Position numbers and translations under genes: made by a program
Source: Mumia sp. ZJ1417
Lineage (GTDB): Bacteria; Actinomycetota; Actinomycetes; Propionibacteriales; Nocardioidaceae
DNA: 64,000 nt
Direction: 5' to 3'
Assembly: GCF_014127285.1 (NCBI RefSeq)
Contig: NZ_CP059901.1
Location: 2,604,001-2,668,000 of the forward strand
Shown here: positions 1 to 8,487 of the stretch, piece after piece
Numbering within the stretch: position 1 is the first letter of the stretch
Layout of the letters: every line of letters starts with the position of its first letter
Notes under the pieces: model-generated
Databases searched by the model: none
What the model saw: only the letters and a program-made list of their open reading frames with translations
Told to the model about the DNA's origin: nothing

Positions 1-1182
1 GGCCAGGGGCACCATGATCCCCGCCGCGGTGATCGTCGCGACCGTCGCGGATCCGGTTGCCAGGCGGATCAGGACCGCGACGAGCCACGCCACCAGGACC
101 ACCGAGACGCCGGAGTCGGTCACGAAGTCGGCGATGACCTCGCCGATGCCGGTGTCGATCAGCACCTGCTTGAACCCGCCGCCCGCACCGACGATGAGGA
201 TGATCCCGGCGATCGGCGGGAGCGACGTGCCGATGCTCGTGCTGAGGTCCTCCCGGTCCATGCCCGACCCGACCCCGAGGGTGAAGATCGCGACGATCAC
301 CGCGATCAGCAGCGCGATGAGCGGCTCACCGACGAAGTCCATGAAGGCGTACGGCACCCCCTCCTCGTCGAGCACGAGGTCGGCCACGGCCTTGGCCATC
401 ATGAGGACGACGGGCAGGAGCACTGTCGCGAGCGTGATCCCGAACGACGGCCGCCGTCCCTCGGTGTCGCGTGTCGCCTCGAACGCCGCCGAGTCGGCGT
501 GGACGTCCACCCACTGCGAGGCGAACCGGGTGAAAAGCGGGCCCGCGACGATGATCGTCGGGATCGCGACGAGGATTCCGAGTCCGAGGGTGATGCCGAC
601 GTCGGCGTTCAGGACGTCGATCGCCGCGAGCGGCCCCGGGTGCGGAGGGACGAAGCCGTGCATCGCCGAGAGGCCGGCGAGGGTGGGTAGGCCGACCGCG
701 ATCAGGGAGAGCCCGGAGCGCTTCGCCACCAGGTAGATCACCGGCATCAGCAGCACGAGGCCGATCTCGAAGAACATGGGGAGACCGATGAGCGCGCCGA
801 TCGCCGCCATCGCCCACGGGAGCATCCGGGTGCTGGAGCGCCCGACGATGGTGTCGACGATCTGGTCGGCTCCTCCGGAGTCGGCGAGGAGCTTGCCAAA
901 CATCGCACCGAGCGCGATGAGCACGCCGACACCGGCCACCGTCGCGCCGACACCGGCGGTGAAGCTCTCGAGCGTGTCCTTCATCGGCATGGTGGCGACG
1001 GCGCCGACGGTGAGGGAGCCAAGCGTCAGGGCGAGGAACGGGTGGACCTTCAGCCAGACGATGAGGACGACGATGAGCGCGATGCCGATCAGCGCCGCCG
1101 TCACGAGCTGGGCGGTTCCGGCGGCAGGCGTGATCGCCTCCTGCGTACCGAGGAGCCCGAAGAGCCCGCCCGGGCCGCTCAT
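1..1182 (-). CDS. gntP: GntP-family gluconate permease, 3' end cut by window edge
   Basis: Membrane proton symporter for gluconate or a related sugar acid. About 394 N-terminal residues are present; the C terminus lies beyond the left edge. Many hydrophobic helices are visible, and the segment HGFVPPHPGPLAA near residue 175 is characteristic of the GntP family. The start chosen is the ATG at 1182, whose ATGA overlaps the stop of the kinase gene upstream, so the two are translationally coupled. With the kinase it makes the standard uptake-plus-phosphorylation pair that feeds gluconate into central metabolism as 6-phosphogluconate. Family assignment is firm; the exact substrate is inferred from the neighbour. 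Confidence 0.9.
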   Translation of the reverse strand, partial: MSGPGGLFGLLGTQEAITPAAGTAQLVTAALIGIALIVVLIVWLKVHPFLALTLGSLTVGAVATMPMKDTLESFTAGVGATVAGVGVLIALGAMFGKLLADSGGADQIVDTIVGRSSTRMLPWAMAAIGALIGLPMFFEIGLVLLMPVIYLVAKRSGLSLIAVGLPTLAGLSAMHGFVPPHPGPLAAIDVLNADVGITLGLGILVAIPTIIVAGPLFTRFASQWVDVHADSAAFEATRDTEGRRPSFGITLATVLLPVVLMMAKAVADLVLDEEGVPYAFMDFVGEPLIALLIAVIVAIFTLGVGSGMDREDLSTSIGTSLPPIAGIILIVGAGGGFKQVLIDTGIGEVIADFVTDSGVSVVLVAWLVAVLIRLATGSATVATITAAGIMVPLA

Positions 1183-1709
1183 CGCGACCCCTCCTGCTCG
1201 TCCACGAGCTCGGTCCGCGCGAGGAACTCGTCGACGATCTCGGCAGGGGTGGGTGTGATGTCGAGGAGCTCGCCGTTCTCGTCCGGCTCGAGCTGCTCGA
1301 GGGTGTCTTCCTGGGACTGCAGCAGCGACACCGGCATGAAGTGGTCACGGTGCTCCATGCGCTGCCGGATGAGGTCGTGGTCACCGGCGAGATGGAGGAA
1401 GACGATCCGCGGCGCGGCGGCGACGAGTACGTCACGATAGACGCGCCGCAGCGCCGAGCAGCTCACCACTCCCCCGGACTCGTCGTGGGCTGCGAGCCAC
1501 TCGCCGATCGCCGCCAGCCACGGCCAGCGGTCTTCGTCGGTCAGGGGCTTCCCCGCGGACATCTTCGCGATGTTCGCCTCGGAGTGGAAGGCGTCCCCGT
1601 CCTCGTACGGAACGTCGAACCGTTCGGCCAGCTCGTGCCCGATCTCCGACTTGCCGACACCGGAGATCCCCATCACCACCGCGAGCGGCGGCAAGGTCGT
1701 TCGACTCAT
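1179..1709 (-). CDS. gntK: Gluconokinase
   Basis: Cytoplasmic kinase that phosphorylates gluconate to 6-phosphogluconate with ATP. A P-loop (GISGVGKS) lies near residues 14-21, followed by the DGDAFHSEANIAKMSAGKPL region and a DRWPWL motif typical of GntK. The 176-residue length is normal. A longer in-frame extension upstream exists, but the ATG at 1709 has a good AGGAGG about seven bases before it and begins the usual family N terminus, so it is preferred. The stop overlaps the start of the permease gene. It sits downstream of a CitE-like lyase and an IclR regulator in the same direction, which may control the group. Confidence 0.93.
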   Translation of the reverse strand: MSRTTLPPLAVVMGISGVGKSEIGHELAERFDVPYEDGDAFHSEANIAKMSAGKPLTDEDRWPWLAAIGEWLAAHDESGGVVSCSALRRVYRDVLVAAAPRIVFLHLAGDHDLIRQRMEHRDHFMPVSLLQSQEDTLEQLEPDENGELLDITPTPAEIVDEFLARTELVDEQEGSR

Positions 1710-1781
1710 CGGCCCACCTCCTGCGGCGAGCCTGGCACGGCCTGGGCGCACGCGCTGCCCGAACGTGCGGGTGTCGGAAGG

Positions 1782-2639
1782 TCAGCGCGCCAGAGCGATG
1801 ACGCTCCGCGCGCGGCGTACGACGGCTTCGTCGACCATCCGCCCGTCCGGCCCGACGACGACGCCGCGGCCCTCGGCGACGGCCTGGTCGAAGAGCGCGA
1901 CGAGCGCGCGCGCCTGGCCGAGCGACTCCTCGGACGGGGTGAAGACGTCGTTGGCCACGCCGACCTGCGCAGGGTGGATGCAGGCACGCCCGACGTAGCC
2001 GCGGCGAGCGAGAGCGCGCGTCGTCTCGGCGAATCGCTCGAGGTCGCGGAAGTCGGTGGAGACCGGCGCGACCGGCGCACTGATGCCTGCGGCAGCGCTG
2101 ACGAGGACGACCTGGCTGCGGATGGCCGCCCAGTCAGCGTCGTCGGTCCCTTCGCCGAATCCCAGGTCGGCGGCGAGATCAGCCTCTCCGACCTGCAGGC
2201 GTACGACCCGAGGAGCCGCGGCGATGGTGCGTGCCTCCAGGACCGCCGACGCCGACTCCAGCAGCGGGACGACACCGATCGATCCCGCATCGAGCCCTTC
2301 GCGAGCCTCCGCCTTGCCGAGCACGTCGTCGATCGCGTCCAGATCGGAGCGCGCCTCGGTCTTGGCGACCATGACGCCGCGCAGTCCAGCGGCGACGACC
2401 GCGGAGACATCGTCGAGCCCGACCGGTCCGGGGTTGACACGGACCCACACCTCGACGCCGCCGGCGTCACCGTCCAGGGCCTTCAACCACTCGGCGACCG
2501 CCGCTCGTGCCGTGTCCTTGGCCGACCACGGGACCGCATCCTCGAGATCGACGATCACCGCGTCCGCCCCCCTGCCCAGCACCTTCGCGAGCTTGTCGGG
2601 GGCGTTGCCGGGGACGTACAGGTACGAACGAGCGATCAC
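1782..2639 (-). CDS. CitE-like HpcH/HpaI-family CoA-ester lyase
   Basis: A TIM-barrel lyase of the stand-alone CitE group, 285 residues. Members cleave or form short hydroxyacyl-CoA esters such as citramalyl-CoA, malyl-CoA or HMG-CoA. Visible hallmarks are the N-terminal SYLYVPGN, the DLEDAVP metal/substrate segment near residue 33, a conserved arginine in VRVNP, the GEADLAADLG region and a C-terminal ACIHPAQV. No citrate-lyase alpha or acyl-carrier subunits are nearby, so it is not part of citrate lyase. It lies between the IclR gene and gluconokinase. Citramalyl-CoA lyase activity would suit a route from methyl-branched C5 acids, which the rest of the region hints at, but this is inference. 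Confidence 0.8.
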   Translation of the reverse strand: MIARSYLYVPGNAPDKLAKVLGRGADAVIVDLEDAVPWSAKDTARAAVAEWLKALDGDAGGVEVWVRVNPGPVGLDDVSAVVAAGLRGVMVAKTEARSDLDAIDDVLGKAEAREGLDAGSIGVVPLLESASAVLEARTIAAAPRVVRLQVGEADLAADLGFGEGTDDADWAAIRSQVVLVSAAAGISAPVAPVSTDFRDLERFAETTRALARRGYVGRACIHPAQVGVANDVFTPSEESLGQARALVALFDQAVAEGRGVVVGPDGRMVDEAVVRRARSVIALAR

Positions 2640-2726
2640 GAGCGTGCTCCCAATCTGGAACGGCGTTTCACTGAACGCTAGCGGGACCCTCGCGACTCCG
2701 TCAACGCGAGGAGCACCGCCCTCACG

Positions 2727-3536
2727 TCAGCCCGTCCAGCCGAATCGGCGCGAGAGCGTCGTCGTCGTCTCGAGGAGCGCCTCGCGGCACTCGTCGAGCG
2801 TGCGGGCGAACCGTTCGGCCGGCCCACAGACGCTGACGACGGCGACCGGGAGACCGTCGTAGCCGAGCACGGGAGCGGCGACGGACGCGGCGCCGTCCAT
2901 ACGCTCCCCGGACGACTGCGCCCAACCCTGGGCGCGGACGATGGCGAGATCCTCGCGCAGCGCGTCGGCGTCGACGACAGTGCTCCGGGTCAAGGCGTCG
3001 AGCGTCCCGCGTTCGAGGTAGGCGTTGACGTCCTCCTCAGGGAGGAACGCGAGGAAGGCGCGCGAGGAGGCCCCTGCATGCAGCGGGTACGGCTCACCGA
3101 GCGTCACCGCCATGATGACCTCCCGGTCGGGCGTCACCTGGTCGACGTAGATACGGGTGTGCTCCCCGAGGAGCACCGACAAGGTCGCGGTCTCGTCGGT
3201 GCGTGCCGAGAGCTCTTCGAGGTGCGGGCGAGCGGCCGCCCGTACGTCGATCCGGTCGAGGTAGGCGAGCCCCAGCCGCATCACGGCCACGCCCAACGAG
3301 TAGCGCCGGGAGTGCTCGTCGAAGGCGACGAGGTCACGGCCGCGCAACGATGCCAGGACACGGTGCACCGCGGCCTTGGAGAGCCCCAGCGCGTCGGCGA
3401 TCTCGGTGACACCGAGATCGGGGCCGGGAGCCTCTGCGAACAGAAGGAGCACGTCGGCCGCGCGCTCGACGGTGGCGATGGTGGCGCTGCCGCCGTCGGC
3501 GGACTCGTCGGCCACCGGTCTGGTCCTCGGGGACAC
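2727..3536 (-). CDS. IclR-family transcriptional regulator
   Basis: DNA-binding regulator of 269 residues. An N-terminal winged helix-turn-helix (about residues 20-85, containing VTEIADALGLSKAAVHRVLASL) is followed by the IclR effector-binding domain (about 100-265). The start is a GTG at 3536 preceded by AGAGGAG. It is first in the direction of transcription, 87 bases ahead of the CitE-like lyase and then the gluconate genes, so local control of that group is likely. IclR proteins often regulate carboxylic-acid or aromatic catabolism; the ligand cannot be read from sequence. Confidence 0.88.
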   Translation of the reverse strand: MSPRTRPVADESADGGSATIATVERAADVLLLFAEAPGPDLGVTEIADALGLSKAAVHRVLASLRGRDLVAFDEHSRRYSLGVAVMRLGLAYLDRIDVRAAARPHLEELSARTDETATLSVLLGEHTRIYVDQVTPDREVIMAVTLGEPYPLHAGASSRAFLAFLPEEDVNAYLERGTLDALTRSTVVDADALREDLAIVRAQGWAQSSGERMDGAASVAAPVLGYDGLPVAVVSVCGPAERFARTLDECREALLETTTTLSRRFGWTG

Positions 3537-3677
3537 GGATTCTCCTCTACGTCAACGACGCCGGGTGGAGTGCGCATCCGCCCGCGCGGCCACCTCCGAC
3601 CCAGCCCAACGAGCCCATTGTCTCGGACGAGGAGGATCGCGATCACCCGTGCTGCACCCGAAGGCCCCGAATCTCGG

Positions 3678-4376
3678 TCAGACGGGACGCGCCGCCGCGT
3701 TCAGGAGCAGGTCGGCGACGAGAGCCGGCACGGTGAGCGGGGCGTCGTGGCCGGCGTCGAGCACGTCGTACGGGACGCCACGCGCGTCGAGGCGATCGCG
3801 CGTGGTCTGCGACGGATATCCCGACGGCGTGCTGGCACAGAACGCGTACGTCACGGGAACCTTGTGGGTCTCGGCCACCGCGAGGACGTCCAAGGACGGC
3901 GCGAAGGGCGTCGGCGTCAGGCGCTGCGCCAGCCACGCGGCGGTGACGGCGTCGAGGTCCCCGGACACCTGCGGGGCCCGCGCGGGGACGAGCGTCTCGC
4001 GCGGCGGCAGCGCGACGCCGGGCGGCGGGGGCGTGAGGTCGACGGCACGCTCGCCCGGATCGGGCACACCCGCGTCGAGGTAGACGACATGGCGCAGGCG
4101 GTGAGGGATGCGGTCGGCGAGCGCCCTGACGACGACACCGCCCTGGCTGTGACCCACGAGGACGACGTCGTCCATGTCCTCCAGGTCGACGAGCGCGGCA
4201 AGCTCGTCGACCCAGTCGTCGAGACCGGTTACGCCCGCCGCGCCCGAGACCCGCTCCCCCGCTCCGGTCAGGCTCGGGGCGTACACGTCGTGTCCGGCGG
4301 CGATCAGGTGCGGACGGACCCGCCGCCACGACCAGCCGCCACGGAACGCGCCATGGACGAGCAGGAAGGTGGTCAC
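3678..4376 (-). CDS. Alpha/beta-hydrolase of the plant methylesterase (MES/pheophorbidase) type
   Basis: Cytoplasmic serine hydrolase, 232 residues. The start is GTG at 4376, whose GTGA overlaps the stop of the ABM-fold gene; the open frame extends further upstream but only as an antisense-like shadow. HGA (oxyanion region) lies at residues 8-10, the nucleophile elbow is GHSQGG with Ser77, and a C-terminal AGHDAPL supplies the histidine. The compact form and LVHGAFRGGWSW start resemble salicylate-type methylesterases, a family that includes Arabidopsis MES16 and radish pheophorbidase, which remove the C13-2 methyl ester of chlorophyll catabolites. In this locus, next to bilin-reductase-like genes, such a role is attractive but inferred. 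Generic esterase activity is the safe reading. Confidence 0.75.
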   Translation of the reverse strand: MTTFLLVHGAFRGGWSWRRVRPHLIAAGHDVYAPSLTGAGERVSGAAGVTGLDDWVDELAALVDLEDMDDVVLVGHSQGGVVVRALADRIPHRLRHVVYLDAGVPDPGERAVDLTPPPPGVALPPRETLVPARAPQVSGDLDAVTAAWLAQRLTPTPFAPSLDVLAVAETHKVPVTYAFCASTPSGYPSQTTRDRLDARGVPYDVLDAGHDAPLTVPALVADLLLNAAARPV

Positions 4377-4690
4377 CGCGGGTCCGGCTCGTCGAGCACG
4401 ACCTCGAGGTACTCGCGGGGGTAGGACTCGTACGGCCGGAGGTGCTCGTACATCGCCTCGGTGTGCGCGACGTAGTCCGGGTGGCGGGTGCACTCCTCGT
4501 ACGCCTCGACCGTGTCGAAGAAGCGCAGGTGGGTGAAGTGGGTGGGGTCCTCGACCCCGCGGGCCAGGCGGCGACCCCGGAAGCCGGGGTGGTCGCGGAA
4601 GAACCGTCCGAACTCCCCCGAGAGTGAGATGTAGGCCTGGGCGTGCTCCTCGCCGGGCTTGGTCCACGCCTGGCTGACGACGACGATCAT
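4373..4690 (-). CDS. Small ABM-fold (antibiotic biosynthesis monooxygenase / IsdG-like) protein
   Basis: A 105-residue ferredoxin-like alpha+beta protein of the dimeric ABM superfamily. It shows the pattern of an N-terminal strand (MIVVVSQAW), a helix rich in E/A/Y, a FRGRRLARG strand, an HFTHLRFFDT strand and a helix ending HPDYVAH. The superfamily includes quinol-forming monooxygenases and the IsdG haem-degrading enzymes, which also attack a porphyrin ring. The IsdG Asn/Trp/His triad is not clearly conserved here: a phenylalanine sits where Trp would be. The ATG at 4690 has GGGAG five bases upstream; a TTG twelve bases further up is less likely. It heads a two-gene transcript with the esterase. 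Confidence 0.65.
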   Translation of the reverse strand: MIVVVSQAWTKPGEEHAQAYISLSGEFGRFFRDHPGFRGRRLARGVEDPTHFTHLRFFDTVEAYEECTRHPDYVAHTEAMYEHLRPYESYPREYLEVVLDEPDPR

Positions 4691-4715
4691 GCGCGCTCCC
4701 AAGGGGTCTCGACTC

Positions 4716-4736
4716 GTAGATCATATATCATTATGC
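4716..4736. promoter_or_regulatory. AT-rich regulon motif A in divergent promoter
   Basis: The stretch GTAGATCATATATCATTATGC lies between the ABM gene (minus) and the reductase-like gene (plus). Its core TAGATCATATAT is identical to the core upstream of the related gene at 25905, in the same orientation relative to that gene. CATTAT at 4729-4734 sits nine bases before the ATG at 4744, and no Shine-Dalgarno is visible there, so it may be a -10 box of a leaderless transcript. Operator identity is inferred. Confidence 0.45.
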
Positions 4737-4743
4737 TTCCGTC

Positions 4744-5574
4744 ATGACAAGCAGTGCTCAGACCAAGACCATCCCGGAGTTCCTCGCCGAGGCACCCGAC
4801 GTCGACAGCCGCGAGCTGTGGCAGGCGTTCTGGGACATCCTCACCGCGGCCAAGGACAAGATCACCGCGGAGCTGCCGGTGCAGCCCCACGCCAACAGCG
4901 AGGGGCTCGCCGCCTGGAGCACCCCCGACGACTCGTACGAGGGGTCGCTCAACACCTACGCCGGGGACGCCGACAACGGCGCGGAGTGGCTCGTGCACTC
5001 GTGGATCGGCAACCGCAAGGCGTCGATCCTCGACATGAACCTCCAGGTGTGGCTCGGCCCCCACATCGACGTCCCGCACCTCATCATCGTGTTCGGGACA
5101 ATCCCCAACATCTTCCACTTCAGCGACCTCGTGCCCCGCCGCGACCTCGCCACGGACGTCGACTACCTCGGGCGCTACTACGAGCCCGAGAACGCCTCCT
5201 GGCTCGCGCTGCGCGGCGACAACCGCTTCACGTGGTCGGTGAGCCACGGGACCTACATGCGGGCGTTCCTCTCCCCCGTCGGCAACTCCTACGTCGCCGA
5301 CCGCACCGACGACGTGGTCGAGACCCTCCGCGAGGCCGTCGAGCAGCGCGTCGACACCTGGCTCGAGTCGGTCCGCAACGCCCAGCCCGTGCCGGTCGAG
5401 GAGCGCGCCGCGCTGCGCGAGCGCGACCACCTGCTGCGGACGTACGGCTACACCCTCGACCCGATGAACGAGCTCTCCAAGAAGTTCCTCGGGGCCGAAC
5501 GCGTCGACGAGCTCGTCTCCGTACGGGCGGGCCTCGACCAGATCCGTGCGAGCCGGACGGAGGGCGACAAGTGA
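4744..5574 (+). CDS. Red chlorophyll catabolite reductase-like protein, paralogue A
   Basis: Protein of 276 residues that I place in the red chlorophyll catabolite reductase (RCCR) / ferredoxin-dependent bilin reductase fold. Landmarks shared with plant RCCR from memory: EWLVHSWIGN (81-90), a paired-strand LQVWLGPHIDVPHLIIVFG (about 100-118), the LVPRRDLATDVDYLGRYYE segment (129-148), VSHGTYMRAFLSP (166-178), and a C-terminal helix with RERD and KKFLGAERVDELV. In plants RCCR reduces the C20/C1 double bond of red chlorophyll catabolite using ferredoxin. The acidic residue of plant RCCR (PNFVVEL context) aligns with Val116 here, so catalysis may differ. The ATG at 4744 has no Shine-Dalgarno. 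The stop overlaps the next gene by four bases. Fold assignment is reasonably strong, substrate unknown. Confidence 0.65.
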   Translation: MTSSAQTKTIPEFLAEAPDVDSRELWQAFWDILTAAKDKITAELPVQPHANSEGLAAWSTPDDSYEGSLNTYAGDADNGAEWLVHSWIGNRKASILDMNLQVWLGPHIDVPHLIIVFGTIPNIFHFSDLVPRRDLATDVDYLGRYYEPENASWLALRGDNRFTWSVSHGTYMRAFLSPVGNSYVADRTDDVVETLREAVEQRVDTWLESVRNAQPVPVEERAALRERDHLLRTYGYTLDPMNELSKKFLGAERVDELVSVRAGLDQIRASRTEGDK

Positions 5575-6434
5575 GGATCCTCGTCATCGGCGCCGGCCTC
5601 GTCGGCGCATCAGCGGCCACCACCCTCCGCGAGCGCGGCCATCACGTCACGGTGACCACGACCACGCCCGGACGGGTCGACGACCTGAAGGCGCGCTTCG
5701 ACGACGTGGCCGTGCTGCGCGGCGCTGACCGCGACGCCGTCCACGCACGCGTAGCCGACGCGGACGCGGTCGTCGTGACTGCGGGCCCCGTCGCCGCGCA
5801 CTCGATGACGCCCGAGGACCGCGCCAAGAGCTATCACGAGGTCCTCGTCGCGACTGCGGAGAGCGTCACGAGCGCCCCCGGCTCGGCCCACCTCGTCGCA
5901 CTGTCAGCACTGTCGGTGTATGGCGACGCCAGCAACCACCTCGCCGCGGTCGACGAGGACTCGCCTGTGACCGACTCGGACGATCCCAGCCCGAACCGCT
6001 TCCTGGCCATGGAGGACGTCTACCGTACGGCCGCAGGTGAGCGTTCGACGATCTACCGATGCGGTGACGTCTTCGGAGCGGACGATCCGCCGATCGACGA
6101 GAAGATCGCGATGGCACACAAGTTCCTCGGCGGGTCGGTGCCGTTCTGCGGCGATGCGCTCCTCTACCGGCTCGCCGTCGAAGACGCCGCCGACGCGATC
6201 GTCCACGCGGTCGAGACGCAGATCGTCGGGACGTACAACCTCACGCACCCCGATCTGCCTCCCACCAACGCCGAGCTCTTCGACACGATCAGCGCGGCAC
6301 AGGACCTCCCGCCGCTGGTCTACCGTGCCGAGATCGCTGCACCGGCCGTCCCGATCTCGGTCGACCGCCTGCGCGACGCCGGATTCGTCGCCTCCCGCTC
6401 GTACGTCGCGCACCCGTTGCTCGCGACGCGGTGA
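5571..6434 (+). CDS. NAD(P)-dependent epimerase/dehydratase-like protein (extended SDR)
   Basis: Rossmann-fold protein of 287 residues, starting at GTG 5571 in a GTGA overlap with the upstream gene. The N terminus RILVIGAGLVGASAATTLRE carries a GxGxxG-type nucleotide-binding motif. An ALSALSVYG segment follows, but the usual YxxxK is replaced by a less typical arrangement (MEDVYRTAAGE), so it resembles atypical SDRs of the NAD(P)H-binding YeeZ/epimerase group. A C-terminal region containing TYNLTHPDLPPTNAELF is typical of that group. Coupled to the RCCR-like gene, it may act as a reductase or isomerase on the same class of compounds; that is inference. Confidence 0.7.
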   Translation: MRILVIGAGLVGASAATTLRERGHHVTVTTTTPGRVDDLKARFDDVAVLRGADRDAVHARVADADAVVVTAGPVAAHSMTPEDRAKSYHEVLVATAESVTSAPGSAHLVALSALSVYGDASNHLAAVDEDSPVTDSDDPSPNRFLAMEDVYRTAAGERSTIYRCGDVFGADDPPIDEKIAMAHKFLGGSVPFCGDALLYRLAVEDAADAIVHAVETQIVGTYNLTHPDLPPTNAELFDTISAAQDLPPLVYRAEIAAPAVPISVDRLRDAGFVASRSYVAHPLLATR

Positions 6435-6438
6435 CAAA

Positions 6439-6493
6439 GACGAAGGTCCCGACGTTCTCACCCTCTGCTGGCGAGATTGTCGGGACCTTCGTC
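6439..6493. terminator. Convergent hairpin terminator
   Basis: Perfect 15-base inverted repeat GACGAAGGTCCCGAC / GTCGGGACCTTCGTC with a 25-base loop, placed between the converging epimerase gene (ends 6434) and the LPKTG gene (ends 6570). It likely serves both strands. Confidence 0.75.
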
Positions 6494-6569
6494 GTACAGA
6501 GCGAGCTCCCTGACGGTGACAGGTACGCAGGGAGCCCGCCGTCCATGGGGGCCGGGCGGCGTTGCCGGT

Positions 6570-7793
6570 TCAGCCGCTCGTCGGGGTGCTCCGGCGCGAG
6601 GGGAACCAGACGATGCCTGCGGCCCCGAGCAGGATCAGCGCGCTGGCGGCGAGGCCGATCACCGGGAGCGAGTTCGTGCCGCCGGTCTTGGGCAGGGTGT
6701 CGCCCGACGGCGTGTCGTCCCCGCCACCTCCGCCATCGTCCTCCGGCGGCTCGCTGCTGACGCCGAGCTTGGACAGCGCTCCGTTGCCGGTGCACTCCGC
6801 GCCGATCCCCGCAGACGGGAAGTTGAACATGAACGCTTTGGCCGTGACGTCGAGCTCGTCGCCGGACGCCTTGACCGAACCCTTGAGCGTCGGGACCGCG
6901 ACCTCTGCCTTCGGTGCGGCATTGACCGTGCTGGTCGCCTTGAGGGTTGTCGCCGTACCCCCGACAGACAGGTCAACCGTGAAGTCCATCGAACCGTCGA
7001 TCGGCACGGGCGCGATGCCGGGCAGCTTGCTCATGGTCGCCTGGAGCGTGACTGGATCGCCCGCAGCCGCGCGGTAGCCGGAGACGGACATCTTGGCGTT
7101 GTAGTCGAACTTCGAGCCGAGCGAGAGGGTGCACGCGAACTTCACGGTGCCCTCGGCGGGCTTGCCAGGGTTGCCTGCGGGCGGCGTGGTCTCTGCCGTT
7201 GTCGGCGGCGCCGTTGTCGGCGGCGCCGTCGCCGGCGGCGTCGTCGTCGGCGGCGTCGTCGGCGCACTTCCGTCACCGACAGTCAGTGTCGACAGCTTCT
7301 GCTCACCGGCACAGGGACCCGCCATCTGCAGGACCGGGAAGTCGAACTTGAACGCCTTCACGGTGACAGCGAGCTCCGCCTTGTCCGACGTCGTCACACC
7401 CTCGAGGTCAGGCAACGGGATGGGCGCCCGTGCCGCTGCTGTCACCTTGGCGCCGCCCTTGAGGACGACCTCCTTGCCGTCGACGTCGAGCGTGAGCGTG
7501 GTATCCATCTGATAGTTGTTCAGCGGCGCCGGAGACACTCCGGGCAAGTCACTCATGGTCGCGCGAAGCGTCACCGGGCCGCCCACCGAGGCTCGGTAGC
7601 CAGCGACCGAGATGTCACTGACGTACTGGAACTCGGGGAACGTCGACAGCTTGCACGTGAACGTCGTCTTGCCGGTCGCCGGCACGCCCTCGGCCGCTGC
7701 GGCCGGGCTCGACACCAGGGCGAGCGAACCGACCGTGAGCCCAAGGGCCGCGGCCACGCGCCCGACGATGCCAAGTCGACCCAGGGCCCTCAT
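6570..7793 (-). CDS. LPKTG cell-wall-anchored protein with two repeated domains
   Basis: Secreted surface protein of 407 residues. It has an N-terminal signal peptide (hydrophobic core about 12-35, cleavage near AAAA). Two homologous beta-rich domains of about 120-140 residues follow (roughly 40-175 and 210-345); each has T/K-F-x-C near its start, GYRA, PVTL.ATMS.LPG and a late cysteine, suggesting one disulphide per copy. They are joined by a PTT-rich linker and followed by an acidic/glycine spacer. The C terminus has LPKTG, a membrane helix and a basic tail: a sortase sorting signal. A class E sortase is encoded at 17821. The start overlaps the stop of the preceding surface-protein gene. 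Function of the repeats is unknown. Confidence 0.85.
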   Translation of the reverse strand: MRALGRLGIVGRVAAALGLTVGSLALVSSPAAAAEGVPATGKTTFTCKLSTFPEFQYVSDISVAGYRASVGGPVTLRATMSDLPGVSPAPLNNYQMDTTLTLDVDGKEVVLKGGAKVTAAARAPIPLPDLEGVTTSDKAELAVTVKAFKFDFPVLQMAGPCAGEQKLSTLTVGDGSAPTTPPTTTPPATAPPTTAPPTTAETTPPAGNPGKPAEGTVKFACTLSLGSKFDYNAKMSVSGYRAAAGDPVTLQATMSKLPGIAPVPIDGSMDFTVDLSVGGTATTLKATSTVNAAPKAEVAVPTLKGSVKASGDELDVTAKAFMFNFPSAGIGAECTGNGALSKLGVSSEPPEDDGGGGGDDTPSGDTLPKTGGTNSLPVIGLAASALILLGAAGIVWFPSRRSTPTSG

Positions 7794-8434
7794 GCGCTGA
7801 TCCCGTGACGCCGACGCGGGAGCACGAGCAGCACGCCCAGACCACCCATGAGCAGCACGCCCGCGCCCATCAGAAGCACGGGAAGGCTGTCGGTGCCGCC
7901 AGTCTTGGGCAGCGCGTTCGCGTCATCGCTCTCGGGAACGGTCGGAGCGGGGGTGGTCGCGGAGGTGTCGTCCGACGTCTGCGTGTTCTCCGATGCGGCG
8001 GCGCCGAACGTCAGCTTGACCGACACGGTGTTGGCGGCAACCACGTCGGCAGGACTAGACGTCGGAAGCGGGGCGGCGGCGACGACGCACGTCTCCTTGG
8101 CGCAGTCGATGGATCCGAACTTCTCGGCCAGCGTGATCGTCACGTCCGCGATGGCACCGTTGGCGTCGGCGTTGCGGAAGGTCGCACCACCCTTGAGGTT
8201 GCAGTCGGAGGGCCCCTTCTGGACCTCCTTGCACTGTCCGACGGCAATGTTCTTGAGGTTGGGCGCGAAGCCGGACGCCTTGACGGTGACCTTCTGCCCG
8301 TCCTTCAGGCCCGAGCTGGAACCCATGTCGAGCGACGGCGCTGCCGTCGCAGCGGGTGCGCCGACGAGCATCACGAGGCCGAGCGCGGCTGCAGCAGCCA
8401 CCGCCCGGAAGAGAGTCGAGATCCTGGGGGTCAT
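7790..8434 (-). CDS. LPKTG-anchored neocarzinostatin-like surface protein
   Basis: Secreted protein of 214 residues. A signal peptide (residues 1-31) precedes a single beta-sandwich domain with GLKDGQKVTVKASGFAPN, which is the pattern of the neocarzinostatin/macromomycin family, and two likely disulphides (Cys in VGQCKE, SDCNLK, IDCAKETC). A Ser/Thr/Pro-rich spacer leads to LPKTG, a hydrophobic helix and RRR tail for sortase anchoring. The ATG at 8434 begins the signal peptide, so the longer upstream open frame is rejected. Family members in actinobacteria are often cell-surface proteins with no chromophore; no chromophore pathway is nearby. Confidence 0.82.
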   Translation of the reverse strand: MTPRISTLFRAVAAAAALGLVMLVGAPAATAAPSLDMGSSSGLKDGQKVTVKASGFAPNLKNIAVGQCKEVQKGPSDCNLKGGATFRNADANGAIADVTITLAEKFGSIDCAKETCVVAAAPLPTSSPADVVAANTVSVKLTFGAAASENTQTSDDTSATTPAPTVPESDDANALPKTGGTDSLPVLLMGAGVLLMGGLGVLLVLPRRRHGISA

Positions 8435-8487
8435 GGCATTCGTTCTCCGAGTCGTGGGATCGGGCGGACGGGTCGTGGGTCGGTGGG

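Noticed and set aside
4659-5570. N-terminal extension joining the epimerase frame to a longer protein
   Set aside because: The extension overlaps the RCCR-like gene in another frame and is Arg/Pro-rich nonsense. The epimerase starts naturally at GTG 5571 with its nucleotide-binding motif.
7195-7262. Tandem GCC/GTC-rich repeat
   Set aside because: It is the coding sequence of the Pro-Thr-rich linker between the two domains of the LPKTG protein, not an independent repeat element.
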